A stretch of 64,000 nucleotides of DNA, taken from NCBI RefSeq assembly GCF_000315915.1, contig NC_020190.1, positions 620,001-684,000 on the forward strand, read 5' to 3'. Numbering within the stretch: the first letter of the stretch is position 1; each line of letters begins with the position of its first letter. The position numbers and the translations under genes were made by a program. The notes beneath the pieces were generated by a model that was not told where the DNA came from, did not search any database, and saw only the letters and a program-made list of their open reading frames with translations. This document shows positions 9,602 to 22,415 of this stretch, in pieces. The stretch comes from Henningerozyma blattae CBS 6284 (taxonomy: Eukaryota; Ascomycota; Saccharomycetes; Saccharomycetales; Saccharomycetaceae).

Positions 9602-9997
9602 TTCTGTTTATATAGGATAAGTGTAAAAGGTTATCTATGTAATACTTTGTGAAATTTTAATAAAGCTTTATATATTAAAAATTTTTACATAATGGCAAAT
9701 TTTTTTTTCAATGATCGGCTCCTTTTATAGGGCCAAAATTTGAATTTGAGTGGAAGACATTTCGGGAAAAAATTGTGTTTGACAAATATATTTTGCGCAC
9801 ATTGTGTGAAGTGGAGAAAGAATGCGGCTACCACTCAGAGATTTAAAATCTTAAGGATAATATAGCGTCAGAATAATCAAGATAAAATGTATCGGCACAT
9901 TGGTTATATTCAAATGAATTAGTTTACATATGGAAAGGTCTATAAAGATTGTTACTTAGAAATATGAAAAAATATTAAATAGAATGCTTTTTATTTC
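9602..9997. other. Intergenic region NAB2 promoter / PRP43 3' end
   Basis: About 400 bases between two minus-strand genes. S. cerevisiae has GPG1 (YGL121C) in this position; I find no frame resembling it here. No specific site recognised. Confidence 0.5.
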
Positions 9998-12828
<2,831 letters not shown>

Positions 12829-13068
12829 ATGTCCTCGAGAAAATGTTTTTATTATAGCTATTGTTTGGCAAGTTCTACTTGCAGCATAATAGGGAATACT
12901 TTCAAACAAAGCTGTCAAGGTTTATGCCAAACAGTGAATAACTCCTTTCTTCTTAGACCATTTTTGAATAATTTCCAGTGGTATAATGATCCATTATGGC
13001 AGGAATCTAAAAGAATTGCTTATAAAACCAACCAAGAGTATAAATCAAAACAAGAAGATTTATATTAA
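12829..13068 (+). CDS. Hypothetical small protein, unrecognised
   Basis: 79 codons on the plus strand. The N-terminus is Cys/Tyr/Ser-rich (MSSRKCFYYSYCLASS). The C-terminal third is hydrophilic with aromatic residues (QWYNDPLWQESKRIAYKTNQEY) and reads like a real protein rather than translated AT-rich DNA. I do not recognise it. The basic, hydrophobic start could suit a mitochondrial or membrane protein, but that is a guess. It stands alone between PRP43 and YUH1, with almost 1 kb of empty DNA after it. Confidence 0.4.
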   Translation: MSSRKCFYYSYCLASSTCSIIGNTFKQSCQGLCQTVNNSFLLRPFLNNFQWYNDPLWQESKRIAYKTNQEYKSKQEDLY

Positions 13069-14025
13069 TCCAAGGACTAAAGATGCTAGATATAATTCAT
13101 TAGACTCCACTATTGTGCCAATATTGTTGATTATTCACGGGTTAGTTGAATTACATCATTAACAAGTATTACTCCAAAAAATTTAAATAGCTTCATATAT
13201 TTTTATATTCTTTTTATCTATAGCCATACACAATTACAAGTACTGTTAATTAATATTTAAATGACAGAGTTTGAAATAACTATGATATTTTTCAGTCATA
13301 ATTTTTTTTTCAAAATTATATAATAGTGAAAGCATTAACAAAGTCGCCTTTTATCCTTTTAAAGAGGAATAAAAAATGATAATAAATAGGTAGAATATAA
13401 AAAATTCATATTAGAACAAAATTGTCAAGATAAATGAAGGTAGGAAGCTATTTTGAATTGAATAACATAGGAATATTTTTTAAAGTTAGTCTACTCCTTT
13501 ATATATATTAGAATTGGCGCTGATGTTATAATATTGAAACGTATAAACTGTACAATTGAAAGTGTAAGGATAAAGTTTTTAATTTTATGTTCTTATTCTA
13601 TTCCTTAACATAATATTCTTACTAAATATTACACCCTTATAAGAACTTAGTGTCTACTAAAAATGACATAATAACTAAAATTCACTTGTATTGTCCAATT
13701 TCTAAACAGTATTGAACAATTCTTGCCTAGTAAAATCAAAGTTAGGAAAAATGACAGATAGCTTTCAGTTTATATCTTAATATTTTGCCACTGTTCTGCT
13801 ACGACTGCCGTTGATAATACTTCTATTTACTTATAGTATATACGTCGATAAATAATTTTCGAACATGTCTTAATGTTCTTTATCTTCGGACCTCTTGTTT
13901 TAAAAACTACCCTCAAATTTACTATCGAAGAAGAAAGTATTTAAAAAAAATTGGAAATATTGACTTTGCTGTATCCTTGACGTCTATAATTTACATTCCA
14001 GATCAAATTATATACTAATAACCTT
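13069..14025. other. Gene-free interval before YUH1
   Basis: About 950 AT-rich bases with no long frame, tRNA or convincing repeat. The last few hundred bases must serve as the YUH1 promoter. Confidence 0.6.
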
Positions 14026-14736
14026 ATGTCGTCTAGTCGTTCTGTTGTGCCATTAGAATCAAATCCTGAAGTGTTCGCCACATTTGCTCACAATTTAGGT
14101 TTACGATCATCATATGGATTCACCGATATCTACTCCTTAACAGATCCTGAAATACTTGCATTTACCCCAAGACCAATTAAAGCCATTATTTTACTTTTCC
14201 CCATTAACGAAATAACTGAAAGTGCTAGCAAGAATGATAATTCACAAACTGGAAAAGTAAATGTGACTAAAAACCCAGTATGGTTCAAACAAACAATTAA
14301 AAATGCATGTGGGTTGTACGCATTGTTGCATTCTTTGTCAAACAATCAAGAATTATTAAATAAGGATTGTGAACTTACTGAATTTCTTCTAGCTAATTCA
14401 AGTAAAGATGGGAAGTATGAGGACAAAGCAACAGATGATTTTATTGTAAATATTAGTGAGCGATTTTCAAATAATTTTAATGAAGGTCAAACTTCTGCTC
14501 CGGATCCAAATGAAGATATAAATTTACATTTTATTACTTTTGTTGAATCAAATAATAAAATATTTGAACTAGATGGGAGAAGACCAAATGGAGCATTCGA
14601 ATTAGGCGATGCTTCCAGCAGCGCAATGGATCTGGCTGACCAAGATTTAGTGAAAAAAAGAGTTCAGTGGTATATGGATAGCGCAAATGAATCAGATAAA
14701 TTAAAATTCTCTCTACTAGCACTAATATCTATATAA
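14026..14736 (+). CDS. YUH1: Ubiquitin C-terminal hydrolase Yuh1 (UCH family)
   Basis: 236 codons, same length as the S. cerevisiae protein. It is a peptidase C12 (UCH) enzyme: the oxyanion Gln89, the catalytic Cys95 (IKNACGLYALLHSL), His168 (INLHFITFVE) and Asp183 (FELDGRRPNGA) are all in place. Yuh1 removes small adducts and C-terminal extensions from ubiquitin and processes the precursor of the ubiquitin-like protein Rub1. It is convergent with THP3; in S. cerevisiae YUH1 is YJR099W, close to VPS25 (YJR102C). Confidence 0.96.
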   Translation: MSSSRSVVPLESNPEVFATFAHNLGLRSSYGFTDIYSLTDPEILAFTPRPIKAIILLFPINEITESASKNDNSQTGKVNVTKNPVWFKQTIKNACGLYALLHSLSNNQELLNKDCELTEFLLANSSKDGKYEDKATDDFIVNISERFSNNFNEGQTSAPDPNEDINLHFITFVESNNKIFELDGRRPNGAFELGDASSSAMDLADQDLVKKRVQWYMDSANESDKLKFSLLALISI

Positions 14737-14991
14737 AATTATCTACTCATATCTTATTTGCTGGGAGCCAATGGCAACTATATACTTTACTATATACTTA
14801 TTTTACCGCAACGAAAGTTTAGCAAATGACAAATCTCTATAACACTAATACTGCACATATATGCGAGTTAACATAAAGTAATTAGCTTTGATTTTCATTT
14901 TGAAGTTTCGCACAAAGTAAATCGAAATCGAGAAGCTATGATATACTCTCCTTGATATTGAAAAATAATCATTAGTCATTATATATTGGTA

Positions 14992-16440
14992 TTATTGTTG
15001 CCCTTTAATGTCTATTTTTCTCATTGAATTATATTTTTGATTGATAAAGGCTCTACTACTTCTTGTATCAAGATATTTATATTCATTTTCCAAACCTGAA
15101 TTTTTAGTAATGATATAATTATTCAATCCCATATCAACAAAGAAGTTGGCAACATCTTCGATGGTATTAAAATAAAGCTCTTCGCATAATAGTGAAAGAT
15201 TTGCTTGGTTATAGCTCTTACTGATAACTAATAGAGTTTTCATTCTTTCTTTGTCAATAAATAATTCCAGAAGTTTTTTACCAAGACCGCTAACAAGTTT
15301 AGCTATTTTCACAAAAGAATGATAATCTCCCACAACCTTAGCATCTGCCAATTTAAATGCAATTTGAACCATTTTATTTTTGTATAGTGCTAATGAATTT
15401 TTTATTAGTGTTAATCGCAATGAATTCAATGACCCGTTGTCTTCGGTTAATATATAATATAGGATTTTGTAATATATAAATTCTTCTTGATAAGACGGCT
15501 TAATTGAGGGTATTTCGAATAAAGTAGAAATTCGGCTTTGACATTGATTAAATTCACCTATATCACTATTTTCTAATGCAATTCTAGCATGAGTCTCATA
15601 GACTTTTAAAGTAAACTGATTATCAATCATCTGAACTCGTAAATCTTGCCTTATAGCTTTAAACTGATCACATACATAAGTATAACTTACTGAACCACTG
15701 GTGTGCCTCTTCATTAAGGAATCAAATGATTGTTTCAAGATGTGAAGGGGGCGAACCAAATCTGGATTAGGTTCAGAAGTTAATCTTAAATATGATTTCT
15801 CTAAGGTGGTGCAGCGACCGACAACCGGCTTATCTTTATCGTATCTATTTGACTTTGAACTTATCGCATTTAGATTGGAATAATCTTCATCCTCATCATA
15901 TGCATTACTGTTAGTAGATATTTTTGGTTTTTTGGAATCAGTTGAAGAAGTTCCAAATTTCTCAGCTCTTCTTCTTTTCTTCTCTGAATCTATTGAATCA
16001 TCATTCATAGAGTTAAAATCAAAAATATTACTTTTATTGGAATACTGGGGAGGTTGTGAAGGATTAATTGTATATGATTTGAAGCCCTTTTTCCCTTTTT
16101 TACCCTTCTTCTTCTTGATTAAATTAGAAGTGGGATTGGGAAAAGATGATTTTGAAATTGGCAGGTTTTGTGTAGCTGAATTAGGACCAGGAAGTACCAT
16201 ACTACGTACTGGATTGGGAAGAGGTTGAGGTACCATACCTACCCCACCCATCAAAGTAGGCGGTATATTAGGGAGTGATGGTATGCCTGGATAGCCAGCG
16301 TTTAAAAATGGAGTCGTACTGGGGTTAATTATTTGATTATTTTCATGACTTTTTTGGTTAGTAGCCTGATCATTCTTCATCTTTTGTTTTAGTGATTTAC
16401 CCAGTATAATAGGTTTTACTTGGTTGTATGTATTGCTCAT
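14992..16440 (-). CDS. THP3: SAC3/GANP-domain mRNA factor Thp3
   Basis: 482 codons; S. cerevisiae Thp3 (YPR045C) has 470. The first 200 residues are low in complexity: Pro-rich (GYPGIPSLPNIPPTLMGG), a Lys-rich block (KKKKGKKGKKG) and a charged nuclear-localisation-like segment (KKRRRAEKFG). The conserved part starts at about residue 205 (VGRCTTLEKSYLRLTSEPNP) and continues through the SAC3/GANP helical repeat with RPLHILKQSFD. Thp3 forms a complex with Csn12 that acts in transcription elongation and splicing of mRNA. Neighbours VPS25 and MCM16 fit an ancestral order that joins YPR045C-YPR046W with YJR102C. Confidence 0.9.
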   Translation of the reverse strand: MSNTYNQVKPIILGKSLKQKMKNDQATNQKSHENNQIINPSTTPFLNAGYPGIPSLPNIPPTLMGGVGMVPQPLPNPVRSMVLPGPNSATQNLPISKSSFPNPTSNLIKKKKGKKGKKGFKSYTINPSQPPQYSNKSNIFDFNSMNDDSIDSEKKRRRAEKFGTSSTDSKKPKISTNSNAYDEDEDYSNLNAISSKSNRYDKDKPVVGRCTTLEKSYLRLTSEPNPDLVRPLHILKQSFDSLMKRHTSGSVSYTYVCDQFKAIRQDLRVQMIDNQFTLKVYETHARIALENSDIGEFNQCQSRISTLFEIPSIKPSYQEEFIYYKILYYILTEDNGSLNSLRLTLIKNSLALYKNKMVQIAFKLADAKVVGDYHSFVKIAKLVSGLGKKLLELFIDKERMKTLLVISKSYNQANLSLLCEELYFNTIEDVANFFVDMGLNNYIITKNSGLENEYKYLDTRSSRAFINQKYNSMRKIDIKGQQ

Positions 16441-17092
16441 TATCCAGATATATTTTAGACAAGTTTAATTGATTCAGTGTAATGGTTTATAATTCTTGTA
16501 AAGCCTTCCCTTTCAAATGTCCGATTATGATTCAGGGAGTTGATTTGCTATTCAAATTAATAAAATATATTATGAAGAATTAACATAAAAATGTGAAAAT
16601 AGCTTTTTACTGTACTACAAATGAATAGATGTGTATCTACTTCTATGATCCGTTAAATCTTGATATTGTAACAACTTGCACGAGCATATAGTATGTATTA
16701 TATCATCATAGTTTTTTTCAGTTAAATAAATTGAAATTTTTTCTTTCTGTTCACCGAATCTATACTTCGGAGATGCAGTACAAAATGATTCTGTTCCAAG
16801 GTTAATTTGCAAAATATTTGCTAAAATATATGTATCTCATGCTAATATATATACATACATATAAATATAAGTTATTAGTGGCATAAAAAGAAAATATATT
16901 ATTTCAAATTATTTGAATGAATCTATATGATCTAAAAAAGCAAATATAAAATGCATCATTTCACATAGAGCCTACAACTAAAATAGGCGTCGGTAGTGTC
17001 CGCTTAACATAATAATCTTTACCTGTGCAAGAAGCTACTGAATCTTTTGCCATCTTGAGATAGTATTATTAGTAGAATCATTACTTTGCTAA
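16441..17092. other. Intergenic region THP3 promoter / VPS25 3' end
   Basis: About 650 bases with many ATATAT stretches near 16830-16870. It contains the THP3 promoter and the VPS25 3' end. A 65-codon minus-strand frame (16615-16812) is not convincing. Confidence 0.5.
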
Positions 17093-17686
17093 TCATACAA
17101 CTTTGATCGCCACAACTTTACCCATTTCGTCTTTCATCAAAGTAGCGCGGTTCCTTGCTAATAATGGCTTCAAACAATGGATCATCATTGGCTCTGGCAT
17201 ACCATAGAATTCCCAGCCAATTGACTCATCACCTTGTGTTAATTCATAAACAGTCACGACTTGATTTAGTTTTGTTGTAGTTTCAAACCATTGAAGAATT
17301 AATGAAGCCCATGAGTCAACATTTTTCCAAAAGATGTAGAAAGTTCTTGAATTTTTTGTCTTAATATCAGTACTGATTGCTTTTCCATCCGAGACTAGTT
17401 TTTTCCAAATTTCTTCCATAAAAGATTGAGGAACAGCTCTTTGAATATCATTATTTTTAAATATACTTTCTCTCTCCTTAGGAATTCCTTGTGTGGCTAT
17501 TTCAATCATCAATGTGCTTAAATCAATAACAGAACCCTCGAAAGTCATGCACCAGCTATCTTTACTTTTGCAGTATTGTAAAATTATATCAATCCATGTG
17601 GATACTTGCTGTTCTCTTATTAAAGCATTTGGCTGTGGAGTATAAAGTGGGGGGAATGAGTAAACTGGGGGAAAAGCAGAAGCCAT
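17093..17686 (-). CDS. VPS25: ESCRT-II subunit Vps25
   Basis: 197 codons from ATG at 17686; S. cerevisiae Vps25 has 202. The frame stays open another 40 codons upstream, but that part is a translated TATATA tract and the Met at 17686 (MASAFPPVYSFPPLYT) matches the family start (MSALPPVYSFPPLYT). The PPxY-like N-terminus anchors Vps25 to Vps22/Vps36. Two winged-helix domains follow, with SWASLILQWFE and the conserved end (RNRATLMKDEMGKVVAIKVV). In ESCRT-II, Vps25 recruits Vps20 of ESCRT-III to sort ubiquitinated cargo into multivesicular bodies. It diverges from MCM16. Confidence 0.96.
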   Translation of the reverse strand: MASAFPPVYSFPPLYTPQPNALIREQQVSTWIDIILQYCKSKDSWCMTFEGSVIDLSTLMIEIATQGIPKERESIFKNNDIQRAVPQSFMEEIWKKLVSDGKAISTDIKTKNSRTFYIFWKNVDSWASLILQWFETTTKLNQVVTVYELTQGDESIGWEFYGMPEPMMIHCLKPLLARNRATLMKDEMGKVVAIKVV

Positions 17687-18016
17687 GTATTGCTGATGAT
17701 ATCTGGGATATATATATATATATATATATGAATATATATAAATAAACTGGATGCCAAACTGTTTGTTTTTATAGGAACCAAGATACACTCTCCCCCATTC
17801 CCACAAACTTTACGATAACTTGTTTTCAACCTTTAATTCCTTTTCGCATAGTTAGAAATTCTTGAAATTAAGATTCCGCGAAACCTATATGATGCATTGA
17901 TTGATTAAATAACCAAAATATATTAATTATTATCCTTTCAAAATTAAGACAATATGATACATTAGTGCATGCTAATATCTGTAAAGAAAATTATCATCGA
18001 CTAGAAAATATAGACA
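17687..18016. promoter_or_regulatory. Divergent promoter VPS25 / MCM16 with TA repeat
   Basis: About 330 bases. A nearly pure (TA)n run at 17710-17740 lies just upstream of the VPS25 ATG and can act as a TATA region. Nothing else is recognised. Confidence 0.5.
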
Positions 18017-18604
18017 ATGTCAATATGGGAGAAAATTGAAAGTCTCGAAAAAACGCATTCAATGGTCCATAATGAGCTTTTACTGACCATTGATCTCCTC
18101 TATTTGCAAAAGAAAGCGGGCTATCAACTTTCTTTCTCCCCTGACCTAATGCAGAAATTAGAAATTAGAAGGAATATTCAAATGAGTTTAGAAAAGACAG
18201 GAGCTATTCTTAAGTCTGTAGTCAAGTCTGGATCGATGGCCAAGCAACCGGGCTCAGCCCCTGCATTGACAACAGAAGAGTTGCTTGCACAAAGACTCCA
18301 GGATTTGGAGAGGCAAAACCATGATTTAGCTCTAAGTATATATGAGTTAGATGATCAGAATACTTTTCTTAGATCAATTCTAGATAAGGAACGTGATAAA
18401 TATTCTCAGCTGCTCCAAAAATTTCAGAATGAATGTCAAATACTAACTGACAAGGTGACTCATCAAAAATCATCTACATCTTCAAATGGTGATATAAGTT
18501 CTGTAGATATAGATCCTACTTTACAAGCTAAAGTTCATGCCCTTCAAGAAATTTTGAATGTCCTAAGGCTTGATGCAGGATGTTCTATTGATGAGCTCAG
18601 ATAA
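18017..18604 (+). CDS. MCM16: Kinetochore protein Mcm16 (Ctf3 complex)
   Basis: 195 codons; S. cerevisiae Mcm16 has 181. The protein is largely coiled coil. Matches to the family lie at both ends: WEKIESLEKTHSMVHNELL at the N-terminus (family WERIQQLEKEHVEVYRELL) and an ending LQEILNVLRLDAG (family IQELMIALQIHSG). Mcm16 (CENP-H type) with Ctf3 and Mcm22 is part of the inner kinetochore and helps load cohesin at centromeres. Its neighbour THP3 (YPR045C) agrees with S. cerevisiae order (MCM16 is YPR046W). Confidence 0.88.
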   Translation: MSIWEKIESLEKTHSMVHNELLLTIDLLYLQKKAGYQLSFSPDLMQKLEIRRNIQMSLEKTGAILKSVVKSGSMAKQPGSAPALTTEELLAQRLQDLERQNHDLALSIYELDDQNTFLRSILDKERDKYSQLLQKFQNECQILTDKVTHQKSSTSSNGDISSVDIDPTLQAKVHALQEILNVLRLDAGCSIDELR

Positions 18605-19122
18605 CCTATACCTAACTAATAAAGTTCCTTAAAATAAGGTTTGACATATTTAGCAGTTGATAAATAATACTATGAGATAGTATTGATATCTTCCTATTTC
18701 AGAAACTATTATTTTCGGCATGTGCTTTTTTTTAAGGCGACTTTATCAGTCCCAGTTTTTTTTTTTCTGTTTTTTAATCTTTACCCTTTTAGCAATTTGA
18801 AAAATTTTTTGCTCATCGCGAGAATTTTTATTTTTGAAATTTTGTATATATATTGGCATCGATTGCCAAATAGTATTAATGGTGTCTTCTTTTTTCTCAA
18901 TTATTTGCGACTAATTATCTTGCTAAATTTTGCTTACCTTTACCTCTTCTCTCTTTTTTTCTTTCTTTCATAGAAGCTGCAACTGAACAATTTATATCAA
19001 CATAAAGCTAAAGTCTAGAAGTTGGATTAATTAGATTTTTTTTAAAAATTGTTATACATTTTAAAAAGAGATCGCTCTATATTCTATATTAGTTGTATTA
19101 TTAATAAATCTAAAAAATAGCA
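18605..19122 (+). promoter_or_regulatory. Promoter region of the CTP synthase gene
   Basis: About 520 bases, very T-rich on the plus strand from about 18725 to 18970, as in strong nucleosome-poor yeast promoters. It contains the joined RRPE and PAC elements listed separately. Confidence 0.6.
18798..18819 (+). promoter_or_regulatory. Abutting RRPE and PAC elements
   Basis: TGAAAAATTTTTT at 18798-18810 (RRPE) is followed directly by GCTCATCGC at 18811-18819 (PAC read in reverse), about 300 bases before the ATG of the CTP synthase. The direct juxtaposition is typical of ribosome- and RNA-biogenesis promoters. It fits the need for CTP during rRNA synthesis. Confidence 0.75.
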
Positions 19123-20865
19123 ATGAAGTACGTCGTTGTCTCCGGTGGTGTTATCTCTGGTATTGGTAAAGGTGTCCTAGCATCCTCTACTGGTATGCTA
19201 TTTAAGACTTTAGGTTATAAAGTCACCTCCATCAAAATCGATCCTTATATGAACATTGATGCAGGTACTATGTCTCCATTAGAGCATGGTGAATGTTTTG
19301 TTTTAGACGATGGTGGTGAAACTGATTTGGATTTAGGTAACTATGAACGTTATTTAAATGTTACTCTAACCAAAGATCATAACATTACTACTGGTAAAAT
19401 CTACTCACATGTCATTGCCAAAGAAAGAAAAGGTGATTACTTGGGTAAAACCGTTCAAATTGTCCCTCATTTGACTAATGCTATTCAAGAATGGATTGAG
19501 CGTGTTTCTCGTATTCCAGTTGATGATACTGGGTTAGAACCAGACATTTGTATTATTGAATTAGGTGGTACTGTTGGTGATATTGAAAGTGCACCATTTG
19601 TCGAAGCTTTAAGACAATTTCAATTTAGAGTTGGTAAAGAAAATTTCTCTTTGATCCATGTTTCTTTAGTTCCATTAATTCATGGTGAACAAAAAACAAA
19701 GCCAACCCAAGCCGCTGTTAAAGATTTGAGATCATTAGGGCTAACTCCTGACATGATTGCTTGTAGATGTGCTACTCAATTAGAAGAAAGTACTATTAAC
19801 AAGATTGCTATGTTCTGTCATGTCGGTAATGACCAGGTTGTTAATGTTCATGATGTTAATTCTACCTATCATATCCCATTACTATTATTAGAACAAAAAA
19901 TGATGGACTATTTAAGCACCAGATTACGTTTGAGTGATATTAAATTAACTAATGAAGATAAGCATAGAGGTTCTATCTTGCTATCTAAATGGAAGAACAT
20001 GACTGGTAACTTTGATGAATCAATGGAAACCGTTAAGATTGCTTTAGTTGGTAAATATACTCATTTACAAGACTCTTATTTATCTGTGATTAAAGCACTT
20101 GAACATTCTTCTATGCAATGTAAGAGAATTTTACAAATTTTATGGGTTGAAGCTTCTGATTTAGAACCAGAAACCCAAGAAAGCCATAAAACAAAATTCC
20201 ATGAAGCTTGGAACAAGGTTTCTACTGCAGATGGTATTTTAGTTCCTGGTGGGTTTGGTTTAAGAGGTACTGAAGGTATGATCTTAGCCTGTAAATGGGC
20301 ACGTGAAAATAAAGTTCCTTTCTTAGGTGTCTGTTTAGGTTTACAAGTTGCAACAATTGAGTTTGCCCGTAATGTCATTGGCATTAAGGATGGTATTTCA
20401 GGTGAATTTTTCCCAGATGTCGAAGAATCTAAACAGGTTGTCGTATACATGCCAGAAATTGATAAGCACAATATGGGTGGTACAATGAGATTAGGTTTAA
20501 GACCAACCTACTTTCAAGACGGTACTGAAGCAAGCACTATCAAAAAATTATATGGTAGCAAAGATTCCGTGTCTGAAAGACATCGTCACCGTTATGAAAT
20601 TAATCCAAATTTAATTAAAGATTTGGAAGAAAATGGCTTAGTTTTTGTGGGTAGAGATGAAACTGGTAACCGTTGTGAAATCTTTGAATTAAAAAACCAT
20701 CCATACTTTGTTGGTACTCAATATCATCCTGAATATACTTCAAAGGTTTTAGTACCATCTAGACCATTCTTAGGTTTAGTTGCTGCCTCTGCCGGTATTT
20801 TACAAGAAGTTTTAGAAGGTGAATTTGAATTTCAAGGTAAGGATGAACAAGAAGCTCAATTTTAA
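19123..20865 (+). CDS. URA7/URA8: CTP synthase (glutamine hydrolysing)
   Basis: 580 codons, the normal length. The N-terminal synthetase domain starts [16 protein letters not shown], the signature of the family. The C-terminal class I glutamine amidotransferase domain has the nucleophile Cys404 (FLGVCLGLQ) and the His535/Glu537 pair (TQYHPEYTS). It converts UTP, ATP and glutamine to CTP, the last step of pyrimidine nucleotide synthesis, and feeds phospholipid synthesis. S. cerevisiae has two copies from the genome duplication, URA7 (YBL039C) and URA8 (YJR103W). The context here touches both (VPS25 on one side, ERD2 and PRE7 on the other), so I cannot say which it is, and only one copy is in this window. 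Confidence 0.97.
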   Translation: MKYVVVSGGVISGIGKGVLASSTGMLFKTLGYKVTSIKIDPYMNIDAGTMSPLEHGECFVLDDGGETDLDLGNYERYLNVTLTKDHNITTGKIYSHVIAKERKGDYLGKTVQIVPHLTNAIQEWIERVSRIPVDDTGLEPDICIIELGGTVGDIESAPFVEALRQFQFRVGKENFSLIHVSLVPLIHGEQKTKPTQAAVKDLRSLGLTPDMIACRCATQLEESTINKIAMFCHVGNDQVVNVHDVNSTYHIPLLLLEQKMMDYLSTRLRLSDIKLTNEDKHRGSILLSKWKNMTGNFDESMETVKIALVGKYTHLQDSYLSVIKALEHSSMQCKRILQILWVEASDLEPETQESHKTKFHEAWNKVSTADGILVPGGFGLRGTEGMILACKWARENKVPFLGVCLGLQVATIEFARNVIGIKDGISGEFFPDVEESKQVVVYMPEIDKHNMGGTMRLGLRPTYFQDGTEASTIKKLYGSKDSVSERHRHRYEINPNLIKDLEENGLVFVGRDETGNRCEIFELKNHPYFVGTQYHPEYTSKVLVPSRPFLGLVAASAGILQEVLEGEFEFQGKDEQEAQF

Positions 20866-21822
20866 GTCACCTCTGTATTAATCGAAAATATAATACATTA
20901 ATAACAGACCAACCTCTTTTCCAAACTACCTTTTGCATATATCACTACAATAATAATTGAAACAATTTTCTAAATTAAAAATGTATGGTAAAAAAAATTA
21001 CTAATTTCCACGTATCATTACACCCTTTCGGTGAGTTCTAGATAGTTTATGTATTCACCTGTATATTAAAAGCAAACAAATGATATTGAATGCACACCAG
21101 AATATATAACCTATCTAAATAATAAATAATAATCAATATCTAATAATATAGAACAAACTATTCCAACTTTTTTCATCCTTTCTAACGCCAAATAGGTTCT
21201 TAAAATGGCAAAAATACACAAAGATGGCCATAAATAAAATGAAGTTACAAGATATAAAAATAGATTATTTGAATAAAAATTCTAAGAGTAACATACTACC
21301 CAAATAATACACAATTACAATAAAGTAGGAAGTACTACCTTCATGTATGGCAGTGCCACAGTAAATGAACAGATCAAGAATATGGTTAATAATATGCCCG
21401 AAGCTTCCTTAAAACTTTAGGATATTTAGTTAGTAAAATATATAATTTTAGTCACGCCATACAAAGTTTAAAACTATTGCCAGTATCTAGAGATGGTTAG
21501 CTCGACAACTTTCTATGGATATAATTAATTACTTCAATCTCATTGTTCTTACTTCAGATAATTTAAGGAATACTCTGGAATTACTAGCAACTAGCAGAGT
21601 TGATAAAAAATACAAACCAGTTTTAGATCTTTCCTTCAGCTCTTAGGATAAAAGGGATATCGTACTGGAGAGATGCTAAGGAGAATATCTAATTCGTATG
21701 GGGTCCCCTAATAGATCAAAATTTCACTCGTGTTTAAACTTCGTAACTAGCACAGTTGTATATAGGCATGATGCAAATGTGGGTGATATTTTGTTTATCA
21801 ATGTAAAGGCAAGTTTATCTTA
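20866..21822. other. Gene-free interval after the CTP synthase gene
   Basis: About 950 AT-rich bases with no long frame and no RNA gene that I recognise. It lies between the CTP synthase stop and the stop of the small minus-strand gene. Confidence 0.6.
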
Positions 21823-22020
21823 TCATTTTAGTGGTGTACCTTTCTTTTTAAGTCGTTCTATCTCAGCTTCATCAATAAAAGATGACTGTACTGGCTTAAT
21901 GATCATGTACAGGCTGGTGGTAACTATTATGCCTGTAAAACAGCCCATTAGAACTGTGGAAGGCTTCTGTATTATTTTATACACCCACGCGATGAAAGGG
22001 TTGTCCAATGAAAAGTTCAT
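21823..22020 (-). CDS. Small single-pass membrane protein, probable YBL039W-B counterpart
   Basis: 65 codons on the minus strand. The protein has one clear membrane segment (about residues 22-42, STVLMGCFTGIIVTTSLYMI), preceded by an amphipathic stretch (NPFIAWVYKIIQKP) and followed by a charged tail (DEAEIERLKKKG). In S. cerevisiae a small uncharacterised gene, YBL039W-B, lies between URA7 and ERD2 in opposite orientation to both, exactly the arrangement here. I cannot compare the sequences, so the identity rests on position. The segment and tail look like a mitochondrial or ER membrane micro-protein; the function is unknown. Confidence 0.65.
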   Translation of the reverse strand: MNFSLDNPFIAWVYKIIQKPSTVLMGCFTGIIVTTSLYMIIKPVQSSFIDEAEIERLKKKGTPLK

Positions 22021-22415
22021 TTTAGATAGCTTGAAGTTTCTTTATTCTCAATTTTTGTTTCTGTATTTTGAGATTATAGTATCCTTATTTATAAACGAGC
22101 TTGCAAAATAATATTGAAGTTAATGCCATCATTTTATTTATCACTAATTATTGAGTAACATTGATACATCTTTTTGTAATACCTTCATATTTGACAAAAG
22201 TGGTCTAATCTTGTATATGAGGGATCATCAGAAACGATTGTAACTCTTTTAGGATTTCCTGCTCGCGCGGAAAAAAGTTCTGAAATTTACTAAATTGTAG
22301 CATCTATAAGTTTTGAATTACTTAAGAGTTGGTGAATAATCAAGTAGTGTAGACCTTCCATTGTTTGAAATATAGTCGAGCGAGATAAATCCAAAACATT
22401 ATTCAACAATTTAAG
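22021..22415. other. Divergent promoter: small membrane protein gene / ERD2
   Basis: About 395 bases. A GC-rich word (CTCGCGCGG at about 22261-22269) stands out from the AT-rich surroundings; I cannot assign it. No further elements recognised. Confidence 0.4.

Noticed and set aside
17687..17806. N-terminal extension of Vps25 from the upstream ATG
   Set aside because: It is a translated TATATA tract, and the family start matches the internal Met at 17686.
18683..18973. 96-codon hydrophobic plus-strand frame upstream of the CTP synthase
   Set aside because: It is translation of the T-rich promoter (many Phe and Leu) and contains the RRPE/PAC sites.
21698..22111. 137-codon plus-strand frame
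   Set aside because: It lies antisense over the small membrane-protein gene, which has the better protein pattern and a positional counterpart.
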